Origin: Gossypium raimondii
Lineage: Eukaryota; Streptophyta; Magnoliopsida; Malvales; Malvaceae
Direction of reading: 5' to 3'
Assembly (NCBI RefSeq): GCF_025698545.1
Contig: NC_068569.1
Coordinates: 5,642,001-5,706,000, forward strand
DNA length: 64,000 bases
Part shown: positions 24,589 through 38,939 of the stretch, piece after piece
Layout of the letters: each line of letters starts with the position of its first letter
Numbering within the stretch: position 1 is the first letter of the stretch
Translations under genes and position numbers: made by a program
Notes under the pieces: model-generated
The model's input: only the letters and a program-made list of their open reading frames with translations
Database searches by the model: none
Told to the model about the DNA's origin: nothing

Positions 24589-24934
24589 TTTTTTAATAGA
24601 GTTTATCTAAGAATATCAAACTTTAATATTTTTGTCGCCTTTATACTTATATTTTTAACATTTTCTTATCTTTTAAATTCCAATTGAAGTCAAATTAAGA
24701 GGAGATTAAGGGTGTGTGTTTTTAATTTATCAAATAACAATTAAATTACAAAATTAATATATTGTATGTATATATGTGAGCACGTGAATAATAACAAAAT
24801 AGATTGGTTTATGAGGAATTCAGTTGAAAAGGTTACCGCAAATTAGCAATAATATGTTCCATCACTTCATATGGAATTGAAATATTTTTCTTGAGAATTT
24901 AGTATTTTAAATGCCCTGTTAAGATACGCCTCTG

Positions 24935-27900
24935 CTGCGATATGACATATTTGTGTTTCTTTATTTTAGAAAAACATATTTGTTATTTTAATTTTTATTA
25001 TGCAACATGACATATAAGATAAATAGTACCATATCAACATAACTATTATGCGGATTGTCATGTCAACATCGTTAAAAATATATATTGTTTTAGTTAGCAT
25101 TTATGTTAAAACTTGATTCGACACTTTTGAAAGGTTAACCATCAATTTTAGTTAAAAAATTAAGGACCAATTTGATAAAATATGTAAATGCCAAGTATAT
25201 ATTAAATTGTGAAAACGTTTAAATCACTTGTTAGATTTATGTTGATTTGCAACTAGATGAACTACTAAAAGTGGTTACGTAGGAGGATCTTACCAACATA
25301 ATCTATCATCAATCTAAAAATAAAATGTAATTTTACGTTCAACTTACCTAACGAGTTGCAACCTCACTTTTATACCTCGGTTAAAATATCTTTTTAATAA
25401 AATTTTCCTCTTGAAGACCTAGCTACAATTTGAACAAACAATAAGTTACTAAGAATAAGCATATATGTGCTATTTTTCAATAATTTGTCATTAAATAGGC
25501 GAGCTTTCTTTAGATAAGCATTATAGGGTTACAATTATTTATTTATTTAGTGTGAATGTATACTTTCTTAAATTATGCTTGAATAAATCTTCCATGTAAA
25601 ATTAAATAATCAAATATCTTTAAGAATTAGACTTTTATAGAAACTTTATTTCATTGCTTCAATGGTATTCAAGGCGAATCAATACATAAAATTATTACTC
25701 AAGAATTAAAACAAAATTTTTTATTAAAGTACGTCAACATATATGATAAATTAGCTACATCTGATCGTACAATTGATACTAACGAAAAAATTAATTAATT
25801 ATTTAAATGCACAAAACTCTTGAATATTTTATAATAATGGCATAACATTCTAGCCACGGCTAACATTTGCTTTGGGTCCACTACATCATAAAGATATGGA
25901 TTACAAATTTATTAAGCTACACATTTTCGGCTAAAACAATGATTTTGGATCTCGAATATTACAGGGAACATTGATTATTAATATAAGTTGTGCTCTTTTT
26001 GAAAAAGGTTAATAATAATGGTGGGTTGAAAAGTAGCGGATAAGGTTTTCAACCCTTTCCCTCTTTCATTTCTAATCACACTTGCAATTGCTTCGCCTTG
26101 TCGGGGCAACGTGTCTCAAAAGGAAAAGCAGTGACACTTCTTATTACCCATTAGCAATCGACACAACCCTCTAAATTATGCTTGAAAAATAGTCATGTAA
26201 TTATTAAAATTTGGTCATTCTTGGTTGGATTGATATAATAATATTTAGGATTTGGAAGTATGGATGGGTGGAAACGTTAAAAAGGTGTTGGAGAATGGCA
26301 TTAATTTGTCAATTATCATATCACTCAATGCCACCGATGAAATTAAGTCGTCGGTTTGTATCGCCTTTTATTTATTTAAATTATTTATAATTTCAATTAA
26401 ATATAATTCCTAACCCAAAGAAAATTAAATTGAAAAACATAACATGACCTTTAATCGTTACTTTGAATATATATTTTAAAATTTAGAGATTATTTGATTT
26501 AATTTAAGAAAATTTATAAATTAATGTTAAACATGAAGGATCAATATTGTTTTTCTTAAGATAATATAAATACTCAAAATTATTCCGAAGCATATACATT
26601 AAACTTAAATTTAATTTGATGAAATTATTAACGACATAAATTAAATTAAATTAATTCAGAATCAATTATAAACTTAGGCAGTAAATCAATCAAATCTCAT
26701 TATTTTATCCATAAAAACCAACTCTACTACATAGTTCTTCCCTAAGGGCTAGAAATGCCATGACGAGTTATTCTCGGTTCACTATCTAAGGTCCTACATT
26801 GCCATTATTTCTTTCCTTTTCCATACATTATGGAGCAATTTGCAGCAAAAATATTTTAAATTAAAAAAATGTTGTTGAATTAAAAAAAAAGATAATTATA
26901 AATAGAGTATATTAATTAAGTGTGGGGTTTAATTTTTTGGGGTTTTGGTTATCATTAGGAATTTGATAGGGTGATCAAAAATTTGATTCTGTGTCTCCTA
27001 AAGGTTAAGCAGCCCAGTGCATCGTAGTGCACTTATAATATGAACGAACCTAATTAAACCAAATGGATTGGGGTTTGGTGGCTATGCCAAGTCCAAGTTT
27101 TAGTGGCACCCTTTTCGTCCAAATAGGTCAAATTTAGTATTTATTATTTTATTTCGTTTAAAGCTTGGTCAAATGTTAAGGGCGCCAGTGTTCATTGATT
27201 AGTAGTATTAGGCGGCTTTTCATGCCGACATTTGAAAAAAATATAATTTCAGAGAATGAAGTTATTAAGAATGTAATTGTGGGAAAAGTTTGGTATAAAT
27301 AAGAAAATTATACCAATAAAATTTATAAGAACGTTGCACCTCTGGTTTAATAGAGATGTAGTGATTATTTTCCAAATTATTCTAATTAAATAAAATACAA
27401 ATGATCAGTCTAATACGTTTAATGATGTTCGATATTATTAAAAGAAGAAACTAATATATAGTTAAATGGAATACAATTGTTCAAAAGAATAGATTACAAA
27501 TTTTAAATATTTATTATATATTTGAATTAGAATGTAAATTAAGATTATTATTGAAAAAAGTGAGTAGTTTTGATTATACCAAATCTACTCTTGATTATTA
27601 ATAAAAAAAATAGTTGAGTGTGATATAAAATGATTTTATATTAATCATAAATAATAATTACAAGAAAAGGTTATGTTGATTCCTGGTAAACAAAGGTTGG
27701 GGGGTGGTTACTACTTGCTAGATATGGATTGTGGTGGATGAGAGGTATTGGGTTGAAAATGGAAATTTAAAGCCCATAAATGAGAAGAAATGAGGTGTCC
27801 CCAAGAAACAGAAAAAACGGTTTTCCAATATAAGGCTGAGAAATCCCTTTGTCTAAAAAACAAGGATTTCCAACATTTAGGAAGACAATCCTCCATAACT

Positions 27901-28101
27901 GTTTCAAGACAATGTTAGACAGGTTTCACCCTAAAACCCCGCACCATCAGTCCCTTCAATTTCTACACTAAAATCCAAGCTGGTCTACGCTATTCTTTCA
28001 ACCAACACCTTAATTCCTTGATTAACTTGAAAATTAATCTCCCCCTTGCTTAAGGCCTTCACCATCCCCCTCAACTTCCATCTCTCTCTCTCTCTCTCTC
28101 C
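24935..28101. other. AT-rich stretch and promoter of the CPK gene
   Basis: No coding frame is supported between the repeat cluster and the kinase. The minus-strand frame at 27711-27896 has no recognisable domain. The last few hundred bases (about 27700-28101) are the 5' flank of the CPK gene and end in a TC microsatellite that touches the start codon. Confidence 0.5.
28081..28100 (+). repeat. TC microsatellite in the CPK leader
   Basis: Ten TC units end one base before the ATG at 28102. Pyrimidine tracts are frequent in plant 5' leaders and may act in transcription or translation, but that is not shown here. Confidence 0.85.
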
Positions 28102-30410
<2,309 letters not shown>

Positions 30411-31149
30411 AAAAAAATATTAATACAAATGCTTTGTAATTTCCCATTCAAAATCAAGAGAAAAATTGGGAGAGGATACGATAAAATTTAGGACATGGCT
30501 AAGGTTTTTCTTTTTTAATTTTTAAGTTTGACGGGGATTTGAGGATTTCTAAGTCTAATGGATTTTTTATTTATTTCTTTTTGGTATAAAGAGGTAGTAT
30601 GAGAATACAAAACAAAGGGCCATTTTTCTTTATTGTAATTGAATGAGTTAAACTTGAAAATCTTGATTATTAATTTTTTGATTCTCCTTTTCATAAATAT
30701 TGTAATCACATTTTTAAAAATCAATAGAAAAGAAAGATGGTCCAATAACATTGAAAATATTCAAAATATTGTCTTAATCAGTCGTTGATAATTGCATCCT
30801 AATCTTACATTACCAAACAAATCAATCGATAATAACATCTTGACAATTCAAATGATGAGTGACATCTCTTACAACACATACGATTTAAGCCGGTTTGATC
30901 TTTATGCCAAATATTCCTACTTCATAATAATTTAAACACAACATGTACATGTTAAAAATTTAGAGAGCAGATTTGAGAAATAATAATAAGGCACATAGAA
31001 AATGGCAAAAGAGAATCACTATTAATATAGAAGCAATAAAGTACTTATATATGCACAGCAATTTAAGTTACAGAAGAAATTCACATGGTAATTTATACAA
31101 ATTGAATAAAGAAAATCCGAAAAGGAAGGTATAGTGTAAGCAGAAAAAG
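30411..31149. other. Convergent intergenic stretch
   Basis: The 3' ends of the CPK gene (plus) and the zinc-finger gene (minus) face each other across about 740 AT-rich bases. No gene is seen. The minus-strand frame 30515-30751 is Lys/Ile-rich low complexity. Confidence 0.6.
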
Positions 31150-32028
31150 TTATTGTTGGTAAGGGATATTAAGATCAAAATCCAGCATGGTCTTAGGATG
31201 ACTTGGATCAGGCTGTTGAGATAGATGAGGCAGCAGCATTGGGGTCATCATACAGGGTTCTTGTTTGGTTTTGCCCTGCTGCAATAACTCCACCTTGTTC
31301 TTCTTCACCCGATGATAGGTTTTGTGGCCACCAAGAGCCTGACCCGTTTCGAAAGTCTTGCCACATATCTCACATTGGTGCTCACTTTTCACCGCCTTAT
31401 TCTTCCTTGATCTTCTTGCATGGCATGGGTCCACTCCGCTCTCACTTTTAGTACCTCCCAGTTCAAACTCCATTGATGTATCTTCAGTCTTCATCTTCTT
31501 GTTTTTCCTTGTCTCCATGTGGGGGGGTCTCACCCTCAACTTCAAGGGCTGTGCATCCTGGCTAGTGATTCTGTTGGAGCCTCTTTTACCAGTTCGAGAC
31601 CACTTGAAATTAAAGTCTTTGAGCAAATCGATGGTGTGGGGGCCATTCCCTTGTTTGACAATGGTGTCAGCTCCGCTTGAAGAAATATTGCTTTCTTGAG
31701 ACGAATCCATATGACGATGGATGTTCGTATGCTGGCACAGCAACTTCATCGATGAAAAACTTTCAGTGCAAACCAAACAACTGAAGAAATCATCATCATC
31801 ATCATCATCATCATCTTCTTGTTGTTGTTGTTGGAGCTCAGTTTTTGAGGTGGGGTGATGGTGACTATGGATCCGAAGATGGCCGGCCATGGCCTTGTTC
31901 GACATGAACCCTTTGCCGCAGTATCTACAAAAGAAACTATTTCTTGAATCATGAGGGGTTTCCGCATGCTGGGTTTTCAAATACTTGCCACCCAAGAAAG
32001 GTAAGGAACAAGAGTCCGCAGGCACCAT
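31150..32028 (-). CDS. C2H2 zinc-finger repressor with C-terminal EAR motif (ZAT-like)
   Basis: This intronless frame encodes 292 residues. Three C2H2 fingers lie at about Cys34-His54 (CRYCGKGF...AMAGHLRIH), Cys84-His104 (CLVCTESF...LLCQHTNIH) and Cys219-His239 (CEICGKTF...QALGGHKTYH). Only the last has the plant hallmark QALGGH; the first is altered and the second has lost it. Between the first two fingers are a Gln run and a nine-Asp run encoded by an ATC/GAT repeat. Basic patches (TRKNKKMK, RRSRKNK) are likely nuclear signals. The protein ends with LDFDLNIP, a DLNxxP EAR motif that recruits TOPLESS corepressors. It should be a DNA-binding transcriptional repressor; its targets are unknown. 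The lack of introns fits the family. Confidence 0.93.
   Translation of the reverse strand: MVPADSCSLPFLGGKYLKTQHAETPHDSRNSFFCRYCGKGFMSNKAMAGHLRIHSHHHPTSKTELQQQQQEDDDDDDDDDFFSCLVCTESFSSMKLLCQHTNIHRHMDSSQESNISSSGADTIVKQGNGPHTIDLLKDFNFKWSRTGKRGSNRITSQDAQPLKLRVRPPHMETRKNKKMKTEDTSMEFELGGTKSESGVDPCHARRSRKNKAVKSEHQCEICGKTFETGQALGGHKTYHRVKKNKVELLQQGKTKQEPCMMTPMLLPHLSQQPDPSHPKTMLDFDLNIPYQQ
31791..31815 (-). repeat. ATC trinucleotide repeat coding for poly-Asp
   Basis: An uninterrupted CAT/ATC run inside the zinc-finger gene encodes most of its Asp run. Its length may vary between accessions without breaking the frame. Confidence 0.85.
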
Positions 32029-32738
32029 CTCACTTCTCTTATCGCTCCAATCACTTGCCTCAACTCCTCTTCACTATCATACATTATAAAATAATAAAAG
32101 GGGAAAGAAGATGAAATTACCACGGTAAATATATCAGAGGATCAGAAGAAAACACTGACTGTGTCGTGCGTATCTATATATATATATACATAGAGACAGA
32201 GAGAGAGTTACAGAAGAAGACAAATCCCTAATGACGTAGGATTTGGAGATTGTATCTTGACTCAAATTTAAAGAAAGCTTGATTAACAGGTAACTTTTAA
32301 TTATCCTTTGCTTTTTTAGGGATTATTAAGTCCTTTGCTAAAACCTACTTCTTTCTGACCTAGGAATTCTACATTTGCTTCGTGATATATATGACCAATA
32401 ATTAACTGAGTCATGCCTAATCTTAATATTATTTCAATAATTAACCAATTCACGATTTAATTAATGACACATATTTCATATTTTGATTTTGTATTTCCCT
32501 ACTCTTAGTATTATTTTATAGGGTGATATCAATTGGTTGAATTGAATTTTTAGATTTTTAAATTTACCATCTTTATTCAATTTATTTTTGATTTTTTCAT
32601 ATTAATTTTTATTTTTGAATTTTTAGACTTATTTTAACAACACGAGTTTTGTTTTATAAGTTTTGAATATTGTTTAAGAAAATTTCAAAAAAAAAATATA
32701 TTTTTGGTAAAGAAGAGATAAAAAGTATCAATTAAGAG
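32029..32738. other. Promoter region of the zinc-finger gene
   Basis: AT-rich 5' flank of the zinc-finger gene, with a TA-rich tract at about 32170-32190 and a short GA tract after it. No other feature is supported. Confidence 0.5.
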
Positions 32739-33183
32739 CTAATAGTAGGATCGTAGTTGGATAGCCTTATCATCAACCAAAGGAGGGGTAACATGAAAAA
32801 TTCTTACGCCAATGGAAAAACTTTTCATCAGATTAGCTAAAGTGTCCGCAACAAAGTTTGTCTCTCTAGGTATTTGCTTAAAGAGCACTCTCCACTCACG
32901 GTTGCATAGTTCTTGATTTCGCAAAATCAAAACCATGTTTGAAGGTCCTCTACAATCTCCAATAACACCTTTGATAACTAGAACACAGCCAGTTTTAATA
33001 ATAACATTTACCCAATTAGCTTCCCAAGCCACTTAGAGTCCATCATAAATAGCCTAGAGCTCGGCTTGTAACACACTATATCTCCCAACCAAGCAAGACT
33101 CGAATTCGGATTTTGAGCACCATCTGTATTCAGTTTAAAGAAACCAATGGGTGGTGGTGCGGGTGCCCATCTTTAATTCCGAG
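32739..33183 (-). pseudogene. RNase H remnant of a plant LINE
   Basis: Read on the minus strand, the segment gives KLNTDGAQNP, then AWEANWVNVIIKTGCVLVI, then RVLFKQIPRETNFVADTLANL. This is the reverse-transcriptase-linked RNase H domain found at the 3' end of many plant LINEs (TDGA and a DTLA-type C-terminal motif). It is broken: the first part is in another frame and there are internal stops near 33030 and 33140. The 97-codon frame at 32739-33032 covers only the C-terminal half. No poly-A tail or upstream reverse transcriptase is seen, so it is a short, old fragment, though the same domain also occurs as isolated genomic copies. Confidence 0.75.
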
Positions 33184-33979
33184 TTCACTATTTTATATAA
33201 AATGTTTATTTTTATATCATAAAAACTTAAAATTCAAAATATATTAAATAAAAAAATTCGATTAAATTCTGTGCAACTGCAGTTTTCAAACTTACATCAC
33301 ATAAAACCATTCAAATATCTCTCGAGTCAATTTTCAATTCAAATTTTCTTGTTCAGCCCTATTATCTTATATTAATTTGCAATGTTGACTTGAAATCCCT
33401 TAGCTCCTCCTTCTCTACTTTATTTTTCTGTACTTAATTTTATAGTGATTCAAACTAGAACCGTATTAGTTTGGAAAGGACTATATTTTATCGTAAGAAA
33501 AGAATGGTTGAATAAATGTTATCATTTGAGGAGATCATTGTACATAATAGAACTCAGTTTTGTTTTACTTTCTGCTTATGAAAGTAATTAAGGTACATTT
33601 GCATTAGTAAAAGCAAACTAGTCATCAAATTTACTCGATATTTACTTTCATGATATGATAATCTAATTAAATTGAATCTCTGGAGGATCTGTGAGTTCTT
33701 AAGGAAAAAACAGAGATTAACCCCCAAAAAATATTAGGTCAAGCCACAAACAAAATTTCATAACTAAAAGAATATTAAAAAAAATAAGAGTCAGATCCTA
33801 TGGTCTCTTATACTCCCCATTGAGGCCCACTTTTTGTTCATATGTGAATGCAAATCATCGCTGGTTTTGCCATTGTGTCTCCGTATATCAGTATTAACCA
33901 TGTGCAAAGGCAATCCATCATCACCCAAAGCTTCATTCTCACTTTTTTCTCAGCTGAAATGTCGACAACAGAAGATAAT
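33184..33979. other. Stretch downstream of GRIK
   Basis: AT-rich intergenic DNA; its right part is the 3' untranslated region of GRIK (minus). No gene or repeat is recognised. Confidence 0.5.
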
Positions 33980-36902
33980 CTAGTCAGTTTCTGTCAACTG
34001 AGTACCGGTTCTCCCATTAGATTCTTCCCTCGAATAGCTATTACGCGTACACCAACACAAGTACTGGGGGATCGGTCCATCTTCTCCAATAACCCAAGAA
34101 TGCTCTGCTAAAGCATTCAATGTCATCCTCTGTTTCGGGTCTGAAAAAAAACAAATGTTAACATTTTCACAACCATCAAGAATAGCACATCCATGGTTGG
34201 GTATGAAGGACCCTGAGCTCAGAAAGAACGATTTCACTAACCTTTGCAAAGAAGGCCTTCGAGTAAGTTCCTCAACTCTGGGTTCATGTCACTTGGCAGA
34301 ATTAGAGGATTATTAACAATCTGCAGAAAGAAAATGAGGGATGTTGTTGGCTGTGAGAGACATAATAAAGAGCAACCAGAGAGAATGCATGCATGGCTAA
34401 GTAAGTGCACAAGAGACGGAACGATCAAATTCCATACCTTGTCATATGTATCTTGTAGCGTTTCACCAAGAAATGGATATCTTCCGAGTATCATACAATA
34501 CAAAGTAACTCCTAGAGCCCACGTGTCTGCAGCTTTTCCTTGATATGTTAAACCTGTAGATTGATTTCAAAATGGTAAAATCAAGCTTATGATATGTTCT
34601 CTAATTATTTCTCCAAAAGCTAGAGAATAGTTTTGGCTAACAGAGGGAACACTGACCTACACAACACTCAGGCGCAGTGAAAACAGGAGTCCCGGGAGAT
34701 CGGCGAAGCTCATCATTATCATCCTATGAAAATAAAATGATTGAAAACAGTAATGATGAGCCTATTCACAAAATTTGTAGTTTAGATCAAACTATATAGG
34801 CCTGGCAATACTGGACATGACACAATTACATGATAAAAATACGATACGAGAAAAGTAATTAAAACATGGCACAAATCATAAAATGACACAAAATTAGCAG
34901 AAACATAGAACAAATTCACACGTCAAAATATGAGGATATTTATGAGGAAGTACCATCATTACCTCAAACACCTGGCTCACACTAAAATCTCCTATCTTCA
35001 CTGTACCCATGCTAGTAATCAACAAATTATCTGGTTTAATATCGCCATGCACAATATTCTGTTTTTAAAAGAAAAGACCCGAGTAAGCACAGAAATAATT
35101 GTATTGTCTATGGGACTATCACAGAAAACAAGATGCTGGATATAAAAATGTAAAATAAATATACACCGCACAGAAAATAAAAAGATTTCTGGATTGATAA
35201 ATTTCCTCATCTAAATGTCAAATTACAGAATATCAGACATGCAGGGACATGCTGCAACATATATCATAGATATCACAATTCACAACTAGCCAACTCTCTT
35301 CTTCAGGATGTTGCTTCAAACTGACAGCCTTAATTATTGTGTTTGTGTTTACACAAACAAGGAAAAACAGCATGCAAGAAAAAAAAAATGAAAGAACCGA
35401 AATGATGCACAAAGTTGGTTTTGTAAACATACATGAGCATGGAGGTACATAAGCCCAGATACTATATCTCGCACATACTTCCTAGCAGTATCTTCCCCAA
35501 GGCCTCTTGGAGGACCAGAATCCTCACAAACCCATTTGCCTTCAACATATTCAAGAACTGAACAAAATGAAAGGCCAAGTCAAATACTCTTTTAAGCACA
35601 TCACTCGCTAGAGAAAGAAAAGAAAAAGGAACTATAAATACCCATGTAGAATTGATCCATTGTTGGGTCATCAATCACCTCAATGAGATTAACTATATTG
35701 GGATGTTCCAAAATTTTCATAATTAGAACCTGTAAGGGAAATGCATATTATAAATATGTGGTTATCCCAAAAAGTAATTTAAAAAAGGTACTTCAAATGT
35801 CAACAGTAGATAACCAAGGCAGTTCTCTCCGCACAAAATATCAAGTCAATACCTCACGAAGAACATCAGTCATTGCAGTCTCGGATGGAGCAACCCGCAA
35901 CTTCAATAAGTGAGACTTATGAAAGGCCTGTATTTCAATGTAGAAGTAACTCATTATTGAAAAGTGAACCTTAATTTGTCATAAATTATACTAGATCCAC
36001 AAAGTGCAAAAGCAAACTTAAGCTATAAGAACGTAATAAACAAATCTTTCTCAAAATTTAAAAACTCTGGTTCTAAACAAATAAATGTAACTGAATTTCC
36101 TGAAAGCACTCGTTCTCAATTGTTACTGTCATTTTACACTTGAAGGAAACACTTTTCTCTACTGAAACAAGCTACTAACCTTAATAGCATAGTGTTTCCC
36201 ATCAACACTGTTTCGATATAGAACCTGCCACAAAAGCAAACAAATTAACATTTAAATCCTTTATGAAAAATTATGTAAAAAGTAACTTTCAACAACATCC
36301 TTACCACTTTTCCATAGCTACCAGAACCAATCTTATACTCCCTCACATACTCATTAATCATCTTATTCCCATTTTCATCCTGGAAAATGAATCAAGATTT
36401 CATGACTTCATAATCATAAGAGACAGGAACAATGAAATGAAGCTTACGGGTATAATTACAAAATAAAGAGGTGAAAAAGATTTTTCACATGCTGGAAATA
36501 CATCTGCAAGACAACAATATTAACATGCATGATAGCATTCAGTGACAATGAGGTCAAATAACTCATTTCAACACGTACCTCTGTGCGTACGATCATGTTG
36601 GTTTCCTTGACAGGAACCTGCCTGCAAACCAATCCATTGTTCAGTTTGAACCTCAAAATCTCTTCAGAACGCTTGCCACGGCCCAGAGAATCAACCTCAT
36701 CTCCATGAGCAGTGCGAGTAACTTCACCATTATATGAACAATCATCATCATCTTCTTCTATTTCTTCGTCTAACAAAAATTCCTGGGACAGTGGAAAATT
36801 TGACCTGCAATTGGGCCTAGTGGTTTGTTTGGGCTTTGTTGAGAAGCCGAAGCAACCAAAGCAGCCCATTGCTCTAGCAAATGAAAAGCTGTTACTAAAC
36901 AT
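33980..36902 (-). CDS. GRIK: GRIK/SnAK kinase that activates SnRK1
   Basis: Eleven coding exons on the minus strand: 36902-36579, 36379-36305, 36224-36180, 35927-35853, 35729-35642, 35557-35433, 35058-34963, 34723-34657, 34553-34438, 34320-34242 and 34140-33980. All are in phase, giving 416 residues. The N-terminus (MFSNSFSFARAMGCFGCFG) and the acidic run match GRIK1/2. P-loop GSGSYG at 126-131, Lys148, then HGD instead of HRD at 248-250 and DFS instead of DFG at 268-270; both variants are, as I recall, typical of this family. The activation segment RRSPGTPVFTAPECC is intact. GRIKs phosphorylate the T-loop Thr of SnRK1 (and SOS2), linking energy and salt signalling; they were found as partners of geminivirus Rep. 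A leader intron upstream of 36902 is likely. Confidence 0.95.
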
Positions 36903-38236
36903 TAGAACACTTGAAACCTTGAAAGTAGTAAGTTACAAATGAAGAACAAATCTTGAACCTGCAAAGAGAGCATAAGCCCAGATTAATAGACCCCCTATCA
37001 AGAAATTGCCCATAGAAATTTCAGATTAATATTAAAACTAACTTAACTAAACATACTGACTACATTACACTTGTGCTCCATTAGTTCACTAGATTTACTA
37101 CTTTCTCTTTTCTTTTATTTCTTTCTTTTTTTAACTTCGTTGAATTTGCTAAAGCCCCACACTGTATTTGATTAAAAATGAGAAAATCACTAAATTGCAA
37201 CATGCAATCAGACGTGATTGATTCATTTAAAAGCTAAAATTATTCAAATATTCAATTAGAAAAGCTCGTTTTTAATATTTTAATGCCTAAACTACATTGC
37301 TGCTTGCTTTTGTATATAACCCTTTTTTTTCATGAAATAACAAATAAGCATTAGAACTGAGATGAACCCATACGATACCACATTTCACCTTAGGCTCAAT
37401 TTATTTGATTCTTATTTTTGCTAGTAATGCCGCTTTTACTTCTTAACAAGTTGCTTGAAAACAAAAGTAAATAAAACGCAGGAAAATCTATTTGATAAAA
37501 ACAATATGCATAACAATATAACATCGAATCATTAATTCGAAATAGTAAAATGGAAACCTAAAATATAATTCAGTTAAAAATACCTGATTTAAATAAAAAA
37601 GGAGGAAGGAGGGCTTGAAGCCCTGATCAGCTTTACTATTCCAAAGGATGCCATTCAGCCAAATGAAAGGAACAACTTCCAACATTAAACCCACTACTAT
37701 CGTCACACAACATCGCTAAACCTCCAGTTTTTTACGTGGACCTTTTTTCTTCCCAAATAAATACCTAAAAAATAATTAAGAAAAAAGCCTATGTTTGAAT
37801 TTGATTTCTATTGTAAAAGATGAACCACTACGAAGAAGAAGAAGATAAGGGGGAATTTGATTAACCCTATTACAGAGAAATTTGAATCTTGAAAAACCCA
37901 GGGACGATTTTGGTTTCTATTTTTCAAAATCAAAACACGAATCAGAGAAATCAAAAGTTCGAATTCCTATCGATTTCTTCTTGCTTCTGCTTTTTGGGGT
38001 TGATTTCACAAAGTGAGAAAGGCGACTTGTGTAGACAAAAACAAAAATAAAAGAACAGGAAAACGATTTCTTTTAGGCCTTATGTTTACAGTAGGGTAAT
38101 TTTAGAAACTCGCAGTTATATTTTAAAGTGTAAATTTTTTAGATTATAAGTTTTAGGTCTAATCATGCCCCAGTCCTTGTACTTTTCAGATTTTTGAAAT
38201 TTATTCTCCTTACTTTTAATTCCAAATATTTTATAT
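36903..38236. other. Leader and promoter region of GRIK
   Basis: The probable 5' untranslated region and leader intron of GRIK lie here: donor- and acceptor-like sites near 36960 and 37580, and a mixed-composition leader at about 37820-38040. The frame at 37488-37706 (minus) has no recognisable domain. Confidence 0.45.
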
Positions 38237-38244
38237 ATTATCGA

Positions 38245-38923
38245 TAGAGGTGTGCATGGGCCGAGCCAGGCTCAACTAAAAATTTAGGCCCGTTTGCTAG
38301 GCTCGGGTACGGCCTGAAAAATGGGCCTAAAAGTTTGCCCAATCCCGGCCCGGATAAAAATACTACAACCAGGGCTAGACCTGGCCCCCCATATTAAATT
38401 TTATATTATTTTTATATAATTTTAAAATATATATAATACATTAAAAATACTGAAAACATCAAAATAAATATTTCCTAATAAATTGAAAATATATTTTAAA
38501 ATATACGTATACTTAAATAACACTAAGATAGATGCAACTTAACAAGCACATGCCTCTAAAATAATAATAAAATTAACAAATGTCTTTAAAATAATAACAA
38601 AATTAACAATAAAATAAGTTTTATACAATATTCAAATAATAACAACAAAATAGTAGCAACATAATAGTAAAATGGTCGCAAAATAAGGAGAAAACAACAA
38701 GAAAATAATATTAAAAACCAAAAAAAACAAACTTTTTTTGTCCTTTAGTGAATTTGGGTCGGGCTAGGCCAAAAATGCCTTACCCGAGGCCCTGCCCGTT
38801 TTTTAAACGGGCCTTATTTTTTGTCCAAGCCTATTTTTCGGGCCTATATTTTTGCCCAAACTCTTTCACATTTAAGCCGGGCTTTCGGGCCGAGCCGAGT
38901 GGCTCGACACATGAGCAGGTCTA
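38245..38923. mobile_element. Non-autonomous hAT-like element (GGCCCG-rich ends)
   Basis: The left end is TAGAGGTGTGCATGGG, and the inverse of the right end is TAGACCTGCTCATGTG. Inside both ends are GGGCC/GGCCC-rich arms and an AT-rich middle. The flanks ATTATCGA (38237-38244) and ATCATCAA (38924-38931) share six of eight bases, consistent with a decayed 8-bp hAT target duplication. No transposase is encoded. The GTGC(T)CATGGGCCG type of terminus is widespread in dicot genomes. Confidence 0.65.
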
Positions 38924-38939
38924 ATCATCAATAAGTTAA

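Larger units (their letters stand above)
23277..24597. mobile_element. Pack-MULE: Mutator-like element with a captured CysRS fragment, including 9-bp target duplications
   Basis: The element itself spans 23286-24588. Its ends are long terminal inverted repeats, about 23286-23572 and 24302-24588, that begin GGGTCAACTACAAAAATAGT and GGGTAAACTACAAAAATAGT; I count about eight differences over roughly 287 bases. It is bordered on both sides by the identical 9-mer TTTTTTAAT (23277-23285 and 24589-24597), the target-duplication length typical of Mutator transposons. No transposase is encoded, so it is non-autonomous. The 730-bp interior carries a piece of a host cysteinyl-tRNA synthetase gene (separate entry) plus what looks like its leader, with a partly duplicated unit around GAATTCACTGTTAAAG (23749 and 23902). 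The near-identical ends indicate recent insertion. Confidence 0.92.
23085..24934. mobile_element. Possible hAT-like element hosting a nested MULE
   Basis: The sequence CAGAGGCGGAGCC at 23085 and, in inverse, GATACGCCTCTG ending at 24934 could be terminal repeats (CAGAGGCG shared exactly). CAGRGGCG termini are common in plant hAT elements. The Pack-MULE at 23286-24588 would lie inside it. The flanking 8 bases do not match, so there is no target duplication to prove it. It could be two unrelated termini. Confidence 0.3.
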
